From: Chrysogorgia sp. JL179-B06
Lineage: Eukaryota > Cnidaria > Anthozoa > Scleralcyonacea > Chrysogorgiidae
DNA: 64,000 nt
Direction of reading: 5' to 3'
NCBI GenBank assembly: GCA_035772405.1
Contig: JAYKKM010000504.1
Coordinates: forward strand, 2,044,001-2,108,000
Positions 45,094 through 57,512 of the stretch are shown one piece after another (within the stretch, counting starts at the first letter, position 1; each line of letters starts with the position of its first letter). Made by a program: the position numbers and the translations under genes. Under the pieces are notes generated by a model. That model worked only from the letters and a program-made list of their open reading frames with translations. It was not told the origin of the DNA and ran no database searches.

Positions 45094-45250
45094 CTGCGTA
45101 ATCGGAGCACACACCAAACAAAGATAAACCAACCAAAGCTATTGTAGGTGCGACAGTCAAAGGACCAATAAAACGTAAGAGAATGCCAATTAACCCAGTG
45201 AATCCAATAACAATTTGGAATAGTGATGAAACCATGACGGCACCTTGGAT
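45094..45250 (-). CDS. SLC23-type transporter, exon 5
   Basis: Acceptor TTTATAAG, donor GCAG|GTATAT. Encodes IQGAVMVSSLFQIVIGFTGL, IGILLRFIGPLTVAPTIALV and GLSLFGVCSDYA, the family's IQGAIMVSS...IGPLTVxPT...LIGLSxF block. Phase 0 in, phase 1 out. Confidence 0.92.
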
Positions 45251-45660
45251 CTTATAAAGAATATAGAGAACATGAAATAGAGAATAATACATGGTGGAAA
45301 TCAAATTTATTTATGTCTTTGACAGTGCAATTAATACGCTTTACGAGCATTTTACAACCTCAAACTACTATATTCCGGCTATTTAAGTTGCATACTTTGA
45401 TCGAAAAGTTACTTATTCTTTGTTGCCAATGTCCTTTAATAACAGCTTATTTACTCATTGTTTACTCATACAGAGAAATATCGTACCTCCGTTTTTAGCA
45501 CGAACCTCGGCCTGTACTAAAAGTGTCGATCCAATATTTCGCTGTACAGACCTAACTAATGAGTTATTATTCTTGACTGTAACAAATATCAAACTTTCTT
45601 TGAAATTAGTTTAGAGTGCTCTTTTATATGTAACAAATGTAGGAATTTAGAAGACCTTAC

Positions 45661-45710
45661 CTCCCTCATTCGAACCTTCCATATGCCATCAAAAGTGCTA
45701 TTTTTTGGAT
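45661..45710 (-). CDS. SLC23-type transporter, exon 4 (50 bp)
   Basis: Acceptor TTTTCAG, donor GAG|GTAAGG. Encodes PKNSTFDGIWKVRMRE, completing the extracellular loop before the conserved W-x-x-R-x-R-E-I-Q junction. Phase 1 in, phase 0 out. Both junctions restore the expected family sequence exactly, which supports this very short exon. Confidence 0.85.
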
Positions 45711-45867
45711 CTGAAAATCAACATATACTTTTAAATATTAAGATTAAATCATAAATGTGAAAACATATCTTAAGAGTATTTTTGATTAAAGAAACACATG
45801 TGATCTATGACATTGAACTGTAACATCACTACTGGTTTCTATGACACTTGTTGAAGTTGATCATGCA

Positions 45868-46887
45868 GGTTATCGCCCAACCTCGTACCTAGGGTCTTCT
45901 CAGTGCCCGGGGAGGGAGCGCCCGGGATGGGAGGGAAGTGGAGCGAGGGAAGAGAAGACCCTGGTAAAGGCTGGTCACGTGACTCCAAGGATATTGGATT
46001 ATTTTGTAACCTGGCTTATTCTCGCTTATATCAGTCCGGAGGGCCGGATCGCTGTGAAAACATACCACAAACTTCTATAATTGAAAGTATAAACAGTATA
46101 TGGATAATTTAAAAATATTACAATTTATTGGAAAGACAGTACGGACTGCAGTCAGAAGTTGAAAGATGGTGGATTACTTCGAAAAATGCGTTGATTTACG
46201 GACATTTGTTGCTGTCATAAGATAAACATTAGGGACTTTAAGATCTACGACGGCAACCTAGGACGGGGACGTCGTTCAAACAAAAGAATCTTCATGCGAA
46301 ACAATAAGAATGAATAATTTTTATTCCCAAGAGTAATTTCAACGACGTTCTCGTTCTTTTTACAACGCCACTGAGAGCATTTTCACGTCTTCAGGACGAC
46401 GGTAAACTCGTGGAGAGATGAGAGATGTGACTTAAGACTGACTTAAACACAGACACTATAATCGTTTTAGAAATATTGAAGCGTTTTGGAGATCATAAAA
46501 CAAGCTTGGGAGTGTCAAATACGCTAGTCAATCGACCGTGGTTTGATTTAAATGCTAAAATTTGTATTTCTTTTACTGCCGTCACCGTCCTAGGTTGCCA
46601 TCGTAGATCTTAAAGTCCCTATGATCAACGCCAGAACAGTTCGAATTTTCAATTTTAATACAGTCAGACTATGACTATTATTTTAAATACTAATCATATG
46701 TTTATCTTATGACAGCAACAAATGTCCAGTAAATCAACGTATTTTTCTAAGTAGTCCACCATCTTTCAAGGCTTTCAACTTGTCTGCAGTCCGTACTGTC
46801 TTTCCAATAAATTGTAATCTTTAGGGTCTTCTCTTCCCTCGCTCCGGGCGCACTGAGAAGACCCTGGGTACGAGGTTGGTTATCGCC
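45868..46887. mobile_element. long-TIR (MULE-like) MITE with 9-bp target duplication
   Basis: Element about 45878-46878: termini CAACCTCGTACCTAGGGTC and CCCTGGGTACGAGGTTG, with GTTATCGCC directly repeated immediately outside both ends (45869-45877; 46879-46887). Second-layer inverted arms at 46115-46215 and 46695-46812 (GGAAAGACAGTACGGACTGC and inverse). A 9-bp duplication fits Mutator-like transposases. A second inverted-repeat element is nested at 46230-46622. Confidence 0.85.
46230..46622. mobile_element. MITE nested in the MULE-like element
   Basis: TIRs AGGGACTTTAAGATCTACGA (left) and TCGTAGATCTTAAAGTCCCT (right), about 40 bp each. The right half matches the solo fragment at 3010-3158. 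Confidence 0.85.
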
Positions 46888-49195
46888 AGTGGCGAAGATG
46901 GCCGTAGCAACTGGTCATGCTATGCTAATTTATAACATCTGCATATTTTATAAACAATATATTTCTAAAGATCTAAATAATGAAAATCATTTCAAAATTT
47001 GCATGATCAGTTGTTATGGCCAACTCTGCTACTGGTTATCGCCTCTGATTTTGTTGGACTCTTAATACAAGCATTGGTGAGTGACTTATCACTATGGCCA
47101 CATTTACAGAAACATTGCAGTCATGTTTTTGGGGGTATTGGTAAAGTCACCACAATAAATTGAAGTCACTTCCCCCAACATAAGCTCTTACTGAAAATGT
47201 GATACAACTAGATCACACATTACTGTGATCAGCTGTCCAGCAATATATAGCAATTTTAGAAATGATTCCACGCTGTGGTTGTACTTCAGAACGTTCACGT
47301 GAAGACGCAAGGTGTGGATGCCATAAAGCACAGTTATCCTGTTTTCTGCAGTTATAACACAGACAATTGTCATAATGCCTGCAGCCTGCACAAAAATTAT
47401 CAACGAGAATAGTGATGAAGAGGACAGAAATGAAGAGTCCGAAAACATTGATTCTATAGATGTATTGAATTGTATTTGCAGCTATTGCATTTTGCATATC
47501 ACTGATATCAGTTGACTGCAGAAATATGGCATCGTAAGTGAGCTGTACCTAGCTCTTTCGTTTCTTCTATGCTTCTCTATTTGTCTTTATACGCACCCAA
47601 CTTTTCAATTTGTCTGCACCAGTGCAGTAATGCATGCACGATACCTAAGAATTGTTCAGTTTAACGCGATCGAATTGTTCCATCTTGCAATATGTGAGTG
47701 GTTCTAATTAAGCGTTAAGTAAGAAAGGCGATAAACAAAATGATAAACATGCAGTGAATAATATAACCAAATGATCTATACTTGAAAATAACCAAATAAT
47801 CAAATCGCACGTTCTGATTGGTTGAAACGCTCAGACTATCGGTCGTTACTTTCCTGTAATCGACCGGACCGGTTAACTAATATCAACAAAAAGTATAAAG
47901 TATACAATTTTATTTTAATAAGCAATAACAGGTAAATTGAAAATAATCGAAGAAAAAGCGTCAAAGGAAAAGCAGTTTATTAACTGTTAAATTGAAAATA
48001 ATCTATATAAATACAGTTTAACAAAGTAAAAATGTTCAGTGATCAAAAATAAACCCCCTTCTCTGCTCCCCCTATCCCCCTAATGAGAGGTTACGGTATA
48101 CAGGTTACCCGGAGCAGGTTCTGTGCAGAGATCCCACCCGCACCGGTCCACCCGCACGGTGCTCATACTAATAAACACATTGCGCAAGCTATTTATACAC
48201 CACAAACACTCTATTTTCTATGCATGTGGGTGATGATTTGTGGCAGCCAGTGAACCAAAATCACCGTGTTTTAGAAAAGTAGGAAATATTTGACCAAATT
48301 GGCTTAAATTTTTGATACATGCTTGATTAACCGACTTAGAACGATGATGAAAAAATCAGCGGAATAATATAAAATTGATCAATGGAAAAAAATTCGGCCA
48401 TGGTGTATTAAATCTTTCCTGTCTGCCGCAGTCAAAATCGGTCGTATGAGACTGACGAAATCGTGAATCGAAAAACACGGCACACGGTAACGCAAGAGTA
48501 CTCGACAAGTGCCAGGCACATCCACTCGCACGCCAAATTTGATTTGATTTCATAAACAACTCTGCGATTGGTGGCATTTTGAATTTTCATGATGCTACGC
48601 GGGCGTGCAAGTTTTTCAATCTGATTTATGATAATTAATGCTAATTTATATTAACATAATGTGCCTTGTTCGGAAAATTTAAAAGCATTTGTATTTGGTA
48701 ACAGCCGGTTTATTGGGCTTTCAGAAATGTATAGCTTTTCGCAACAGTTATGGTTATTTCTAAAGATATCAATAGAACAAAGAAGTGATTCAATTTTGGA
48801 TGTTTCTCAGAAAGTGAGTTTTATTTCTTATTATCGTTTAGGTGTGTTCTGTTTAACTTGAAAGCGCGTGACGCTCACTCTTTGTTACTCTATTTGCATG
48901 CTGTCCAAAAATACCATATAATAAATCTCTTATTAACCTTATCCGCTTGGTGATTACCGGAAAATATCAGACCTCAGTCTTTCAATCATGTATTATCAAC
49001 ACCTTTGTCTGATATTTTCCTATAATGACCGCGCTCTCGGTTAATAAGAAGTTAATACTAACCCTGATTCTCACTCTAACCACATATAATACTAACCCTA
49101 ATGCTGACCTTAGTTGTTTCTATAATATATTGTATTATAAACTATAGGGATCACTGTAAAAGTGATATCCACTTTAAGCTGACAGAGAAACTTAC
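46888..49195. other. intron 3, no genes recognised
   Basis: A minus-strand open frame at 47188-47497 has cysteine-rich and hydrophobic parts but no recognisable family. A CG-richer patch lies at 48110-48170 (GGTTACCCGGAGCAGG). Inverted ATATCAGAC words at 48965-49015 may be a small foldback element (CCGGAAAATATCAGACC / GTCTGATATTTTCC). Nothing else. Confidence 0.35.
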
Positions 49196-49293
49196 CTTTG
49201 TCAAATCCAGGCGGACATTGGAACTTAGGTAAAGAAAGTATAGCAAACGTTGGCACAAGATAAGAAAATGTGCTTCCTTGGATGATTGGAAGT
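49196..49293 (-). CDS. SLC23-type transporter, exon 3
   Basis: Acceptor GATATAG, donor AAAG|GTAAG. Encodes LPIIQGSTFSYLVPTFAIL and SLPKFQCPPGFDK, matching the family's RLPLxQGxxFAFLxPxxAILSL helix and the start of the extracellular loop. Phase 2 in, phase 1 out. Confidence 0.9.
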
Positions 49294-49635
49294 CTATATC
49301 AGCATAAAAGATATATCAGTATAAAAATGATGTGAAAATATCAAATAGATGCATGGAGTAGCTCGAAATTGAAAAAGAAATTCGGCCACTGAGTGTATAG
49401 ATGCCAAATAAAACAGTATTGATAGGTGTTTGGTAAACACCTCAGAATGCTTTTCTATTATAAGATGTGCGTTTTTGTTAAGTACAAATCGACACATAAA
49501 TCCGAAGTCCTCTTTTTTTAAATAAAGGACAATATTAGAAAGTGTTCTGCCTTCGGCTCAATTTTAAAGTCTATATATCTACAAATACCGAAGCAGCGAC
49601 AAGTATCCTATTGGATTCTTATATTAAACATAGGC

Positions 49636-50075
<440 letters not shown>

Positions 50076-50110
50076 AAATGCCAAATATTACCTTATATAT
50101 ATACAACAAT

Positions 50111-50152
50111 CTACAGACACGTGTTTCGCTGTTCAACAGCTCATCAGTGTAG
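50111..50152 (-). ncRNA. hammerhead ribozyme (Penelope/retrozyme type)
   Basis: Minus strand: stem I CUACA...UGUAG; core CUGAUGA; stem II GCUG-UUGAA-CAGC; core GAAA; minimal stem III ACAC/GUGU with no loop; cleavage site after GUC. Every invariant core position of a type I hammerhead is present. Very short, self-complementary stem III is characteristic of hammerheads carried by Penelope-like elements and retrozymes, which may act as dimers. Lies in intron 2, on the same strand as the transporter gene. Confidence 0.85.
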
Positions 50153-50339
50153 CTCGGTACAATCCAGATATGGCACGAGAACTAATTATATACACATGCG
50201 ATTGCTAGCTGTGTACAGCCTGAATATACACCTGTAATATAGTTTCAAGAGTTCTTTCAAACAAAAGAGTTATTTTACAATTGAATTTTTCATTGCATAG
50301 GCACTTTAACATTTTGGTCCGACAGTCTCCACTGCGAAT

Positions 50340-50412
50340 GTGCACCGTTTATTTATTTGTTTGTTTGTTTGTTTATTTATTTGTTTGTTTGTTTGTTTGT
50401 TTGTTTGTTTGC
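50340..50412. repeat. (GTTT)n microsatellite
   Basis: About 15-17 copies of TTTG with a few ATTT variants. Confidence 0.95.
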
Positions 50413-50772
50413 GAGGCTCACACAAAAAAATACTTGGAATGTAACTATATATCTAGTAAACGGGCTATAAGGAAGAGCACACATTGTGGTTGGATTCTGA
50501 ATTTAAATAAAGATGCATAATATTAGCCTCTCGACTGAAAACGAATGATTTTGTTGGTTATATACACATAGCGTAACTCCTCGATCCTCGAGAATGTCAA
50601 ACGACGGACATAGTAACGCGCGTGTCAAATCCCACCCATCAGTCAGAATAATAAACATCAATAAAGAAATGTAAACAAAATTATTTACGAGTGCACAATA
50701 TGAATCTAACTCCAATTTATTATAGCGGGTTGCAGCTCATTAAAATATTAAGATTGTTATTTTACAGCTTAC

Positions 50773-50927
50773 CTGTTTCCGAGGCAGGTTTGCAACAGAG
50801 TGGCAATTCCACTCATAAAAAATATTGTGCTGATGAGATTTCCAGTGACAACATCATCGTTCACACATAGTGATGGTGACAGTATAATGGGAACAGCTAA
50901 CGTGGCTCCAAACATTGTTAGATAATG
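50773..50927 (-). CDS. SLC23-type transporter, exon 2
   Basis: Acceptor TTTCTATAG, donor ACAG|GTAAGC. Encodes HYLTMFGATLAVPIILSPSL, CVNDDVVTGNLISTIFFMSG and IATLLQTCLGN. This is the QHYLTMFG...AVP...LISTIFFxxGIxTLLQT block of SLC23 helices 1-3. Phase 0 in, phase 2 out. Confidence 0.93.
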
Positions 50928-51119
50928 CTATAGAAAATCCCAAAGTTAAATAATCAGCTTGTATAGGTGCGTCTCATTTACCTTGTTTTATTGATATTTT
51001 TTGATATTGATATTTATTTTTTTATTATTATATCCGTGATCGTTTTGCTTTTTTTGAATTTCATGAAAATAAAGTACTGATATATAGTTACTGCATGCGG
51101 TATAGACTAGCTTCGCTTT

Positions 51120-51440
51120 CCATCTGAGTCTCGGTAGCTCAATGGTTGGAGCGTCTCAGCGGCAATCAACCACACGATCTACACGCGATTCTATTCAATC
51201 ATTCCAATTTCTCCATTTGCAAACACACAACCGCCCTTGAATGCAATCATCAGTGTGATAATACTGTTTATAAAATTGTTGTGATGTCCTTTATTCTCAA
51301 TATACTGTTTGCCAATTATTCACAATATTCAACACCGGGCATGTAGATTTCATTAGCCATCCATATATTATACAAAATGAGTCAGGGATCGCCTGACTCA
51401 GAAACATTTTCTGAGGATTTGAGCATGACGGTCGTCCATA
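51120..51440 (+). mobile_element. tRNA-derived SINE split by an insertion
   Basis: The head CTCGGTAGCTCAATGGTTGG (51131) and the tail TTTTCTGAGGATTTGAGCATG (51408, core shown) match the SINE at 36275-36410. About 200 bp of foreign sequence lies between (roughly 51165-51370), where the intact copy has about 60 bp. Confidence 0.65.
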
Positions 51441-51581
51441 TATCTTCCGAAATGAATCTTGTTTTGCAAAACAATGAATATATAGTGTAGGATATCGTTA
51501 GTTTGAGTAACCAATCATATCACGCCAAAATGGTTATTTCTACTAAAAAAGTGAAATTTGTCGTCTGCTTCTGAAAATTAC

Positions 51582-51704
51582 CTGAAATCCCAGCAAAAGT
51601 GCCAGATACCATGGTGGATTGTCATCGATACCGTAGATTAAAGCTAAATCATCTTCGGTTTTCTCATTAGTCCTTTCTTGAACTTGGTCTAATTGGTTTT
51701 CCTC
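51582..51704 (-). CDS. SLC23-type transporter, exon 1 found (N-terminal region)
   Basis: Acceptor GAGCATAG, donor CAG|GTAATTT. Encodes a charged cytoplasmic stretch (ENQLDQVQERTNEKTEDD), then LALIYGIDDNPPWYLALLL and GFQ. The Y-G-I-D-D-x-P-P-W-Y box before helix 1 is the start of homology in the family. Because an acceptor precedes it, at least one more 5' exon with the start codon exists. I could not find it to the right. Confidence 0.9.
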
Positions 51705-51871
51705 CTATGCTCGTACAATTATAAAATAGTTATAGACCTCTTTCATAATGGCACCCAAAAATTACCCTAATTTAAATTAGCCTTTCTGACATCGTTCGTG
51801 TGTCTGTATAATAGACACCAGGCAGTCCTGCGCAACACCAAAACCAACAAAGTTCTTAAAAGCACCAGCCT

Positions 51872-52076
51872 TAGCCTCCTCCGCAGGAAACTCTGTGTCT
51901 TCCCAAACGGCGGCTTTCAACAATGTTTTAGCTGTGATCTTGCTTTTGGCCGAACACGAAGGGACAAACGGGGGATTGGAAACGATAAATTAATCGGCAA
52001 AGCAAGATCGCAACCAAAACATTGTTGAAAGCCGCCGTTTGGGAAGACACAGAGTTGCAGGCCGCGGAGGAGGCTA
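51872..52076. mobile_element. foldback MITE
   Basis: Ends TAGCCTCCTCCGC and GCGGAGGAGGCTA, arms of about 80 bp (CTCTGTGTCTTCCCAAACGG and inverse). Flanks CACCAGCCT / CATCAGCCT look like an imperfect 9-bp target duplication. Confidence 0.9.
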
Positions 52077-52551
52077 CATCAGCCTAGCTCATATGAGTTT
52101 TTATAAAGCTGTTAACGGCATATAGTTGTCTATACAAGTTGATGTGCGAAATTTATGACTTGTTACGCTTGGTTATGTATGATCGCAGAGGTCACAATTA
52201 AGTTTCGCTTGACACCGGCATTTAAAAATCAAAATTGCAGTATCAATCTTGTTGGCTTCATCACGATGTGCGTGTTTTAAACCTGTTTTCCTGCTTATAG
52301 ATCCGTTTACGATTTCCGTCGAGGTTTTTAATTTTTTGCCCTTCAGTTGAAATGATTTGTTAATTGTTGTTTCAGATAAGACTCTAAAACATTACTTGAA
52401 CATATATTGTTCGGCGGCCTACTGTATGATTCAATTAGCACATAGTCAATTGACATTCGTTTGTATTTCCTGTTATGAATTATTATGTCTGGCTTATATT
52501 AGTTATTTACACATTCCGACTTTTTTGAGAAATTTGAATTAATAGAGAGCT
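52077..52551. other. non-coding spacer
   Basis: No gene or repeat recognised. Short AT-rich open frames only. Confidence 0.3.
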
Positions 52552-53171
52552 TATAACCAAGTGGCCCCTTCTTGTTTCAATCAATATAATGGAGGACTAT
52601 GCAACCGGCTAAAGTGCGGTCACACTTTGAATGTAGAAACCACAAACCGTTCAATGTAGAACTAGTGTACATTTTTTATAGTTCATGCATGCTTCAAAGT
52701 TTCTGAACTGAACCCCATCTAATCTGTAGGTAGCTAAACGTTGAAATTTATTGGCTGACGTTTCATATAAGTATCCCGAATTTAAAAACATAGTCCTAAC
52801 CCCAAACCTAACCTTAATCCTAACCCTGAACCTAATACTGACCGTAACTCTTACGATAATGTTTTCTTTTAGAAATAACAGCTGATTTTAATTTCGAATT
52901 TTACAACCGATAGTCTATGTGACGTCATTTCTGGATATATATGAAACTTCACCCAATTTATTTAACTGGCCTTACTAATACCTCATGCTGACGTTCTGAC
53001 GTTCAACCTTGTTTCCTTATGCCCCCTAATGCCCTCAATAACGTCTGTGTAAAAAAATGACGACGTCAAGTTGGCTTTTGGTCTTAAGTTATTCATTTTC
53101 TTTGTTTCGTTAAAAATTCTATTGAAATAATACGGCGTCCGTAGTTCTAGGACGTGACTTGCAGAAGCTCT

Positions 53172-53388
53172 CCAAGGGTCTGTTTATATGAGCCGAGCTA
53201 GCCAGGCTAACTGGGCTGAGTTTTGTGGCACGATAATCATTCCTCGACCTTTATATATGTTCTTCCTACAGCCAAACTAAGTCAGTTCTGCTTTGAGATA
53301 TCATTTTGGGTGTCTGTAGTAGCAGTGATAAGAACTTTGTTAAGCTAATCAGCCCGGATAACTGGGCACATATAAACAGCCCCTAAGA
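53172..53388. mobile_element. MITE inside the 2-kb duplication (also 55166-55380)
   Basis: Imperfect TIRs GGGTCTGTTTATATGAGCC and GGGCACATATAAACAGCCCC, with GGCTAACTGGGCTGA / TCAGCCCGGATAACTGGGC. Confidence 0.7.
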
Positions 53389-53902
53389 AACTGACTTGAT
53401 AACGCGTTTAAATTAAGGAATACTTTTCAACAAATTCTACCGGTTGGCCCCCAAGAGTAAATCTGGTGAATTATTGAAATATGAAGCTCAAGCTTCCTCG
53501 ACAACTTCAATTATTGAGACGCCTGGGTATACGAGGCAGATTATATATAGCTCTATTTTTTCCTTGAGGCATTTTAATAACAAATTTAATTTGTATACCA
53601 TGATTGGCGAGGTTCGCGAAAGTATTGTTTGTTAATGTGTGTATAGCTAAGGTGTAAGACAAAGCGCTGGAGTTTATTCCGCAGGTTTTGCCAAGTGAGA
53701 CATGGAGTAAAGAAACGAGGCAATTAGTGGTTTGTTAAGTGTAGAAATGAGCGAATTTAGTGTTAAGAGCACTGTAGGAATTACGTACAATAGAAGACTT
53801 GTATGATCCTGAACTGGAGTCGATATGAGTATATAATATCGATATCGAATTTATATATTAATAGTATAGAACAATATGGAAACCGAACCAATCATGATCT
53901 AA

Positions 53903-54077
53903 GGGGGCTTTCCGTTTACACGGCGGGTCAGACTGGTTAGTTCGGCCAGAATGGACCTCCTCTTGATTAGGCCCAAATTTTCCGGGCAGACCAGCCGCAC
54001 TCTTCAAACGTTTCGTGTTCCATTTAGCAAAATATTGCCGGACAGACCGGTCTGACCGTGTAATTGGAAAGCCCCAT
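53903..54077. mobile_element. MITE inside the 2-kb duplication (also about 55895-56072)
   Basis: TIRs GGGGGCTTTCCGTTTACACGG and CGTGTAATTGGAAAGCCCC, with subterminal GGTCAGACTGGT / ACCGGTCTGACC. Confidence 0.8.
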
Positions 54078-56580
54078 AAGAGTAATAATTAAATTTGCAC
54101 ACACCAAGAGCCTCTCATGCTCTACAGTTCAGGTAGTTAATTACAGAATCATCTTCAAGGTGACATGAAGAATCATTAATTTGATGTAGTAGACGGTACG
54201 ATTTTGAATGACGATTTTTAGCGCAACATTGTTGCGTTCATGAAAATTGATGTAGTGTACCATTTTTGGACGATTTTTAACGACTTTTTGTTGCGGCAAT
54301 TACATGTTGGGTGAAAAACCGCCATTTATTAGAAATCATTAACATCAGCTTTATTAGCATGCCATTTATATTAGCATGATTAACCAACACTGCCAAACTC
54401 AACTGAAAAATCTATCTATACTCGAACGGGGTTCCAAATCGCACCTTTGCACGGCTTCGGGATATAAACATGTACGCTCTTACTATATAATAGCAGTGTT
54501 AGTAAATCATGAAAATGCCATCTCCTCTTCATGTTACTCTGCGGATGATATAACCAAGTGGTCCCTTCTTGTTTCAATCAATATAATGGAGGACTATGCA
54601 ACCGGCTAAAGTGCGGTCACACTTTGAATGTAGAAACCACAAACCGTTCAATGTAGAACTAGTGTACATTTTTTTATAGTTCATGCATGCTTCAAAGTTT
54701 CTGAACTGAACCCCATCTAATCTGTAGGTAGCTAAACGTTGAAATTTATTGGCTGACGTTTCATATAAGTATCCCGAATTTAAAACATAGTCCTAACCCC
54801 AAACCTAACCTTAATCCTAACCCTGAACCTAATACTGACCGTAACTCTTACGATAATGTTTTCTTTTAGAAATAACAGCTGATTTTAATTTCGAATTTTA
54901 CAACCGATAGTCTATGTGACGTCATTTCTGGATATATATGAAACTTCACCCAATTTATTTAACTGGCCTTACTAATACCTCATGCTGACGTTCTGACATT
55001 CAACCTTGTTTCCTAATGCCCCCTAATGCCCTCAATAACGTCTGTGTAAAAAAATGACGACGTCAAGTTGGCTTTTGGTCTTAAGTTATTCATTTTCTTT
55101 GTTTCGTTAAAAATTCTATTGAAATAATACGGCGTCCGTAGTTCTAGGACGTGACTTGCAGAAGCTCTCCAAGGGTCTGTTTATATGAGCCGAGCTAGCC
55201 AGGCTAACTGGGCTGAGTTTTGTGGCACGATAATCATTCCTCGACCTTTATGTTCTTCCTACAGCCAAACTAAGTCAGTTCTGCTTTGAGATATCATTTT
55301 GGGTGTCTGTAGTAGCAGTGATAAGAACTTTGTTAAGCTAATCAGCCCGGATAACTGGGCACATATAAACAGCCCCTAAGAAACTGACTTGATAACGCGT
55401 TTAAATTAAGGAATACTTTTCAACAAATTCTACCGGTTGGCCCCCAAGAGTAAATCTGGTGAATTATTGAAATATGAAGCTCAAGCTTCCTCGACAACTT
55501 CAATTATTGAGACGCCTGGGTATACGAGGCAGATTATATATAGCTCTATTTTTTCCTTGAGGCATTTTAATAAGAAATTTAATTTGTATACCATGATTGG
55601 CGAGGTTCGCGAAAGTATTGTTTGTTAATGTGTGTATAGCTAAGGTGTAAGACAAAGCGCTGGAGTTTATTCCGCAGGTTTTGCCAAGTGAGACATGGAG
55701 TAAAGAAACGAGGCAATTAGTGGTTTGTTAAGTGTAGAAATGAGCGAATTTAGTGTTAAGAGCACTGTAGGAATTACGTACAATAGAAGACTTGTATGAT
55801 CCTGAACTGGAGTCGATATGAGTATATAATATCGATATCGAATTTATATATTAATAGTATATAGAACAATATGGAAACCGAACCAATCATGATCTAAGGG
55901 GGCTTTCCGTTTACACGGCGGGTCAGACTGGTTAGTTCGGCCAGAATGGACCTCCTCTTGATTAGGCCCAAATTTTCCGGGCAGACCAGCCGCACTCTTC
56001 AAACGTTTCGTGTTCCATTTAGCAAAATATTGCCGGACAGACCGGTCTGACCGTGTAATTGGAAAGCCCCATAAGAGTAATAATTAAATTTGCACACACC
56101 AAGAGCCTCTCATGCTCTACAGTTCAGGTAGTTAATTACAGAATCATCTTCAAGGTGACATGAAGAATCATTAATTTGATGTAGTAGACGGTACGATTTT
56201 GAATGACGATTTTTAGCGCAACATTGTTGCGTTCATGAAAATTGATGTGGTGTACCATTTTTGGACGATTTTTAACGAATTTTTGTTGCGGCAATTACAT
56301 GTCCCAACATGTAAAACAACATGAAAAACATGTCCCAACATGAAAAACCGCCATTTATTAGAAATCATTAACATCAGCTTTATTAGCATGCCATTTATAT
56401 TAGCATGATTAACCAACACTGCCAAACTCAACTGAAAAATCTATCTATACTCGAACGGGGTTCCAAATCGCACCTTTGCACGGCTCCGGGATATACATGT
56501 ACGCTCTTACTATATAATAGCAGTGTTACTAGTAAATCATGAAAATGCCATCTCTTCTTCATGTTACTCTGCGGATGATG

Positions 56581-57512
56581 CTGTAATTATATAATCGAAA
56601 CACTGCATATCGTCATGCATATACTGTTCCCAATATTAAACTCATCAGTAGAACAGCGGCCCTGCGTGTGTCCCGAAGATACGAGTTCAAATCTCGCTCG
56701 ACGAAGCTTTTCCAGTTGAGTGTTGCATGGTAAGTCACATGTTGATGTACATGGTATATTGTAGTACAACGTAGTCGATATATCAGGCCGCCTCAAGGGA
56801 GAACAGTTCTCAGTATATCTGATTGAATTACCCTGCTTAATACCATTGTTTTAAGTAAAATTGATTTCTTAAATTTTGATTGAACTCTTAAATAAAACTC
56901 TTAAATAGACCATCATTCCATAATTTGCAATTTATTTTAATAATTGAACGTCTAGCGGATTCTATGTTCCTCCCATGGGGATGCAACCTTTAATCACAAG
57001 TGCAGTACGTGGTGCTTATAATGCTTAACAAGACGCCCGCTAGGCGTTAACTCGGGCTACTTGTGTCGTGGGCTATTGGCATTCTCACAGTCACCCACAA
57101 AAGTATGTATACTAGATTCAAAATGGCCACTGGGCATAAGAACGGTGAGGTTCTTTCGTTGAAATCTTGCGTGATTCTAGATTGTTTGGCGTTAAAAATA
57201 ATGTGTTTTCGTTGATGAAATGGCTTAGAACTTTGAAACGGGTGAAAGTTTAATAATATCTCAGTTATTACATATACAGGTCGTAAATATAATTTATACT
57301 GTGCTCGTACAATTTATAAAGTTATAAGTAATACTAATTGCTTTATAATTTGGAAGCATATGAATTACTAACTTTAATTAATAAGATTTAGTTTTTTTCA
57401 TGTTGGTATTTACAAACAAAAAGATAACAAAACTCAACAATATGATCATATAAAAACAATATGAAATAACAAAAAAACGATTAATGCATGTGTATGTATT
57501 AATAAGTTTAAT
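56581..57512. other. non-coding DNA
   Basis: Third copy of CAAGACGCCCGCTAGGCG with GTTAACTCGGGCTA at 57031. A tRNA-like scrap AGATACGAGTTCAAATCTCG lies at 56677. Otherwise AT-rich and featureless. Confidence 0.4.

Larger units (their letters stand above)
52552..56580 (+). repeat. 2.0-kb tandem duplication, two near-identical copies
   Basis: Copy 1 52552-54548 and copy 2 54549-56580, both beginning TATAACCAAGTGG, period 1,997 bp. By eye they differ at only a few sites: single substitutions, a few small indels (for example ATAT near 53262), and about 33 extra bases in copy 2 near 56299-56335. No known gene inside. It includes two MITEs per copy and a 63-codon open stretch (53444-53635, 55437-55628) of unknown meaning. 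Confidence 0.95.

Noticed and set aside
47188..47497. Cysteine-containing open frames on minus in intron 3
   Set aside because: The two overlapping frames do not resemble any transporter segment, and the expected transporter residues are already covered by flanking exons.
52798..52850. Telomeric repeat (CCTAACCTTAATCCTAACCC)
   Set aside because: Short, degenerate, repeated only because the 2-kb unit is duplicated; similar words at 8438, 26550 and 49065 lie inside ordinary repeats.
53444..53635. 63-codon open stretch in both 2-kb copies as a gene
   Set aside because: No ATG start (begins at a TTG), no family seen, and near-identity of the copies makes shared openness uninformative.
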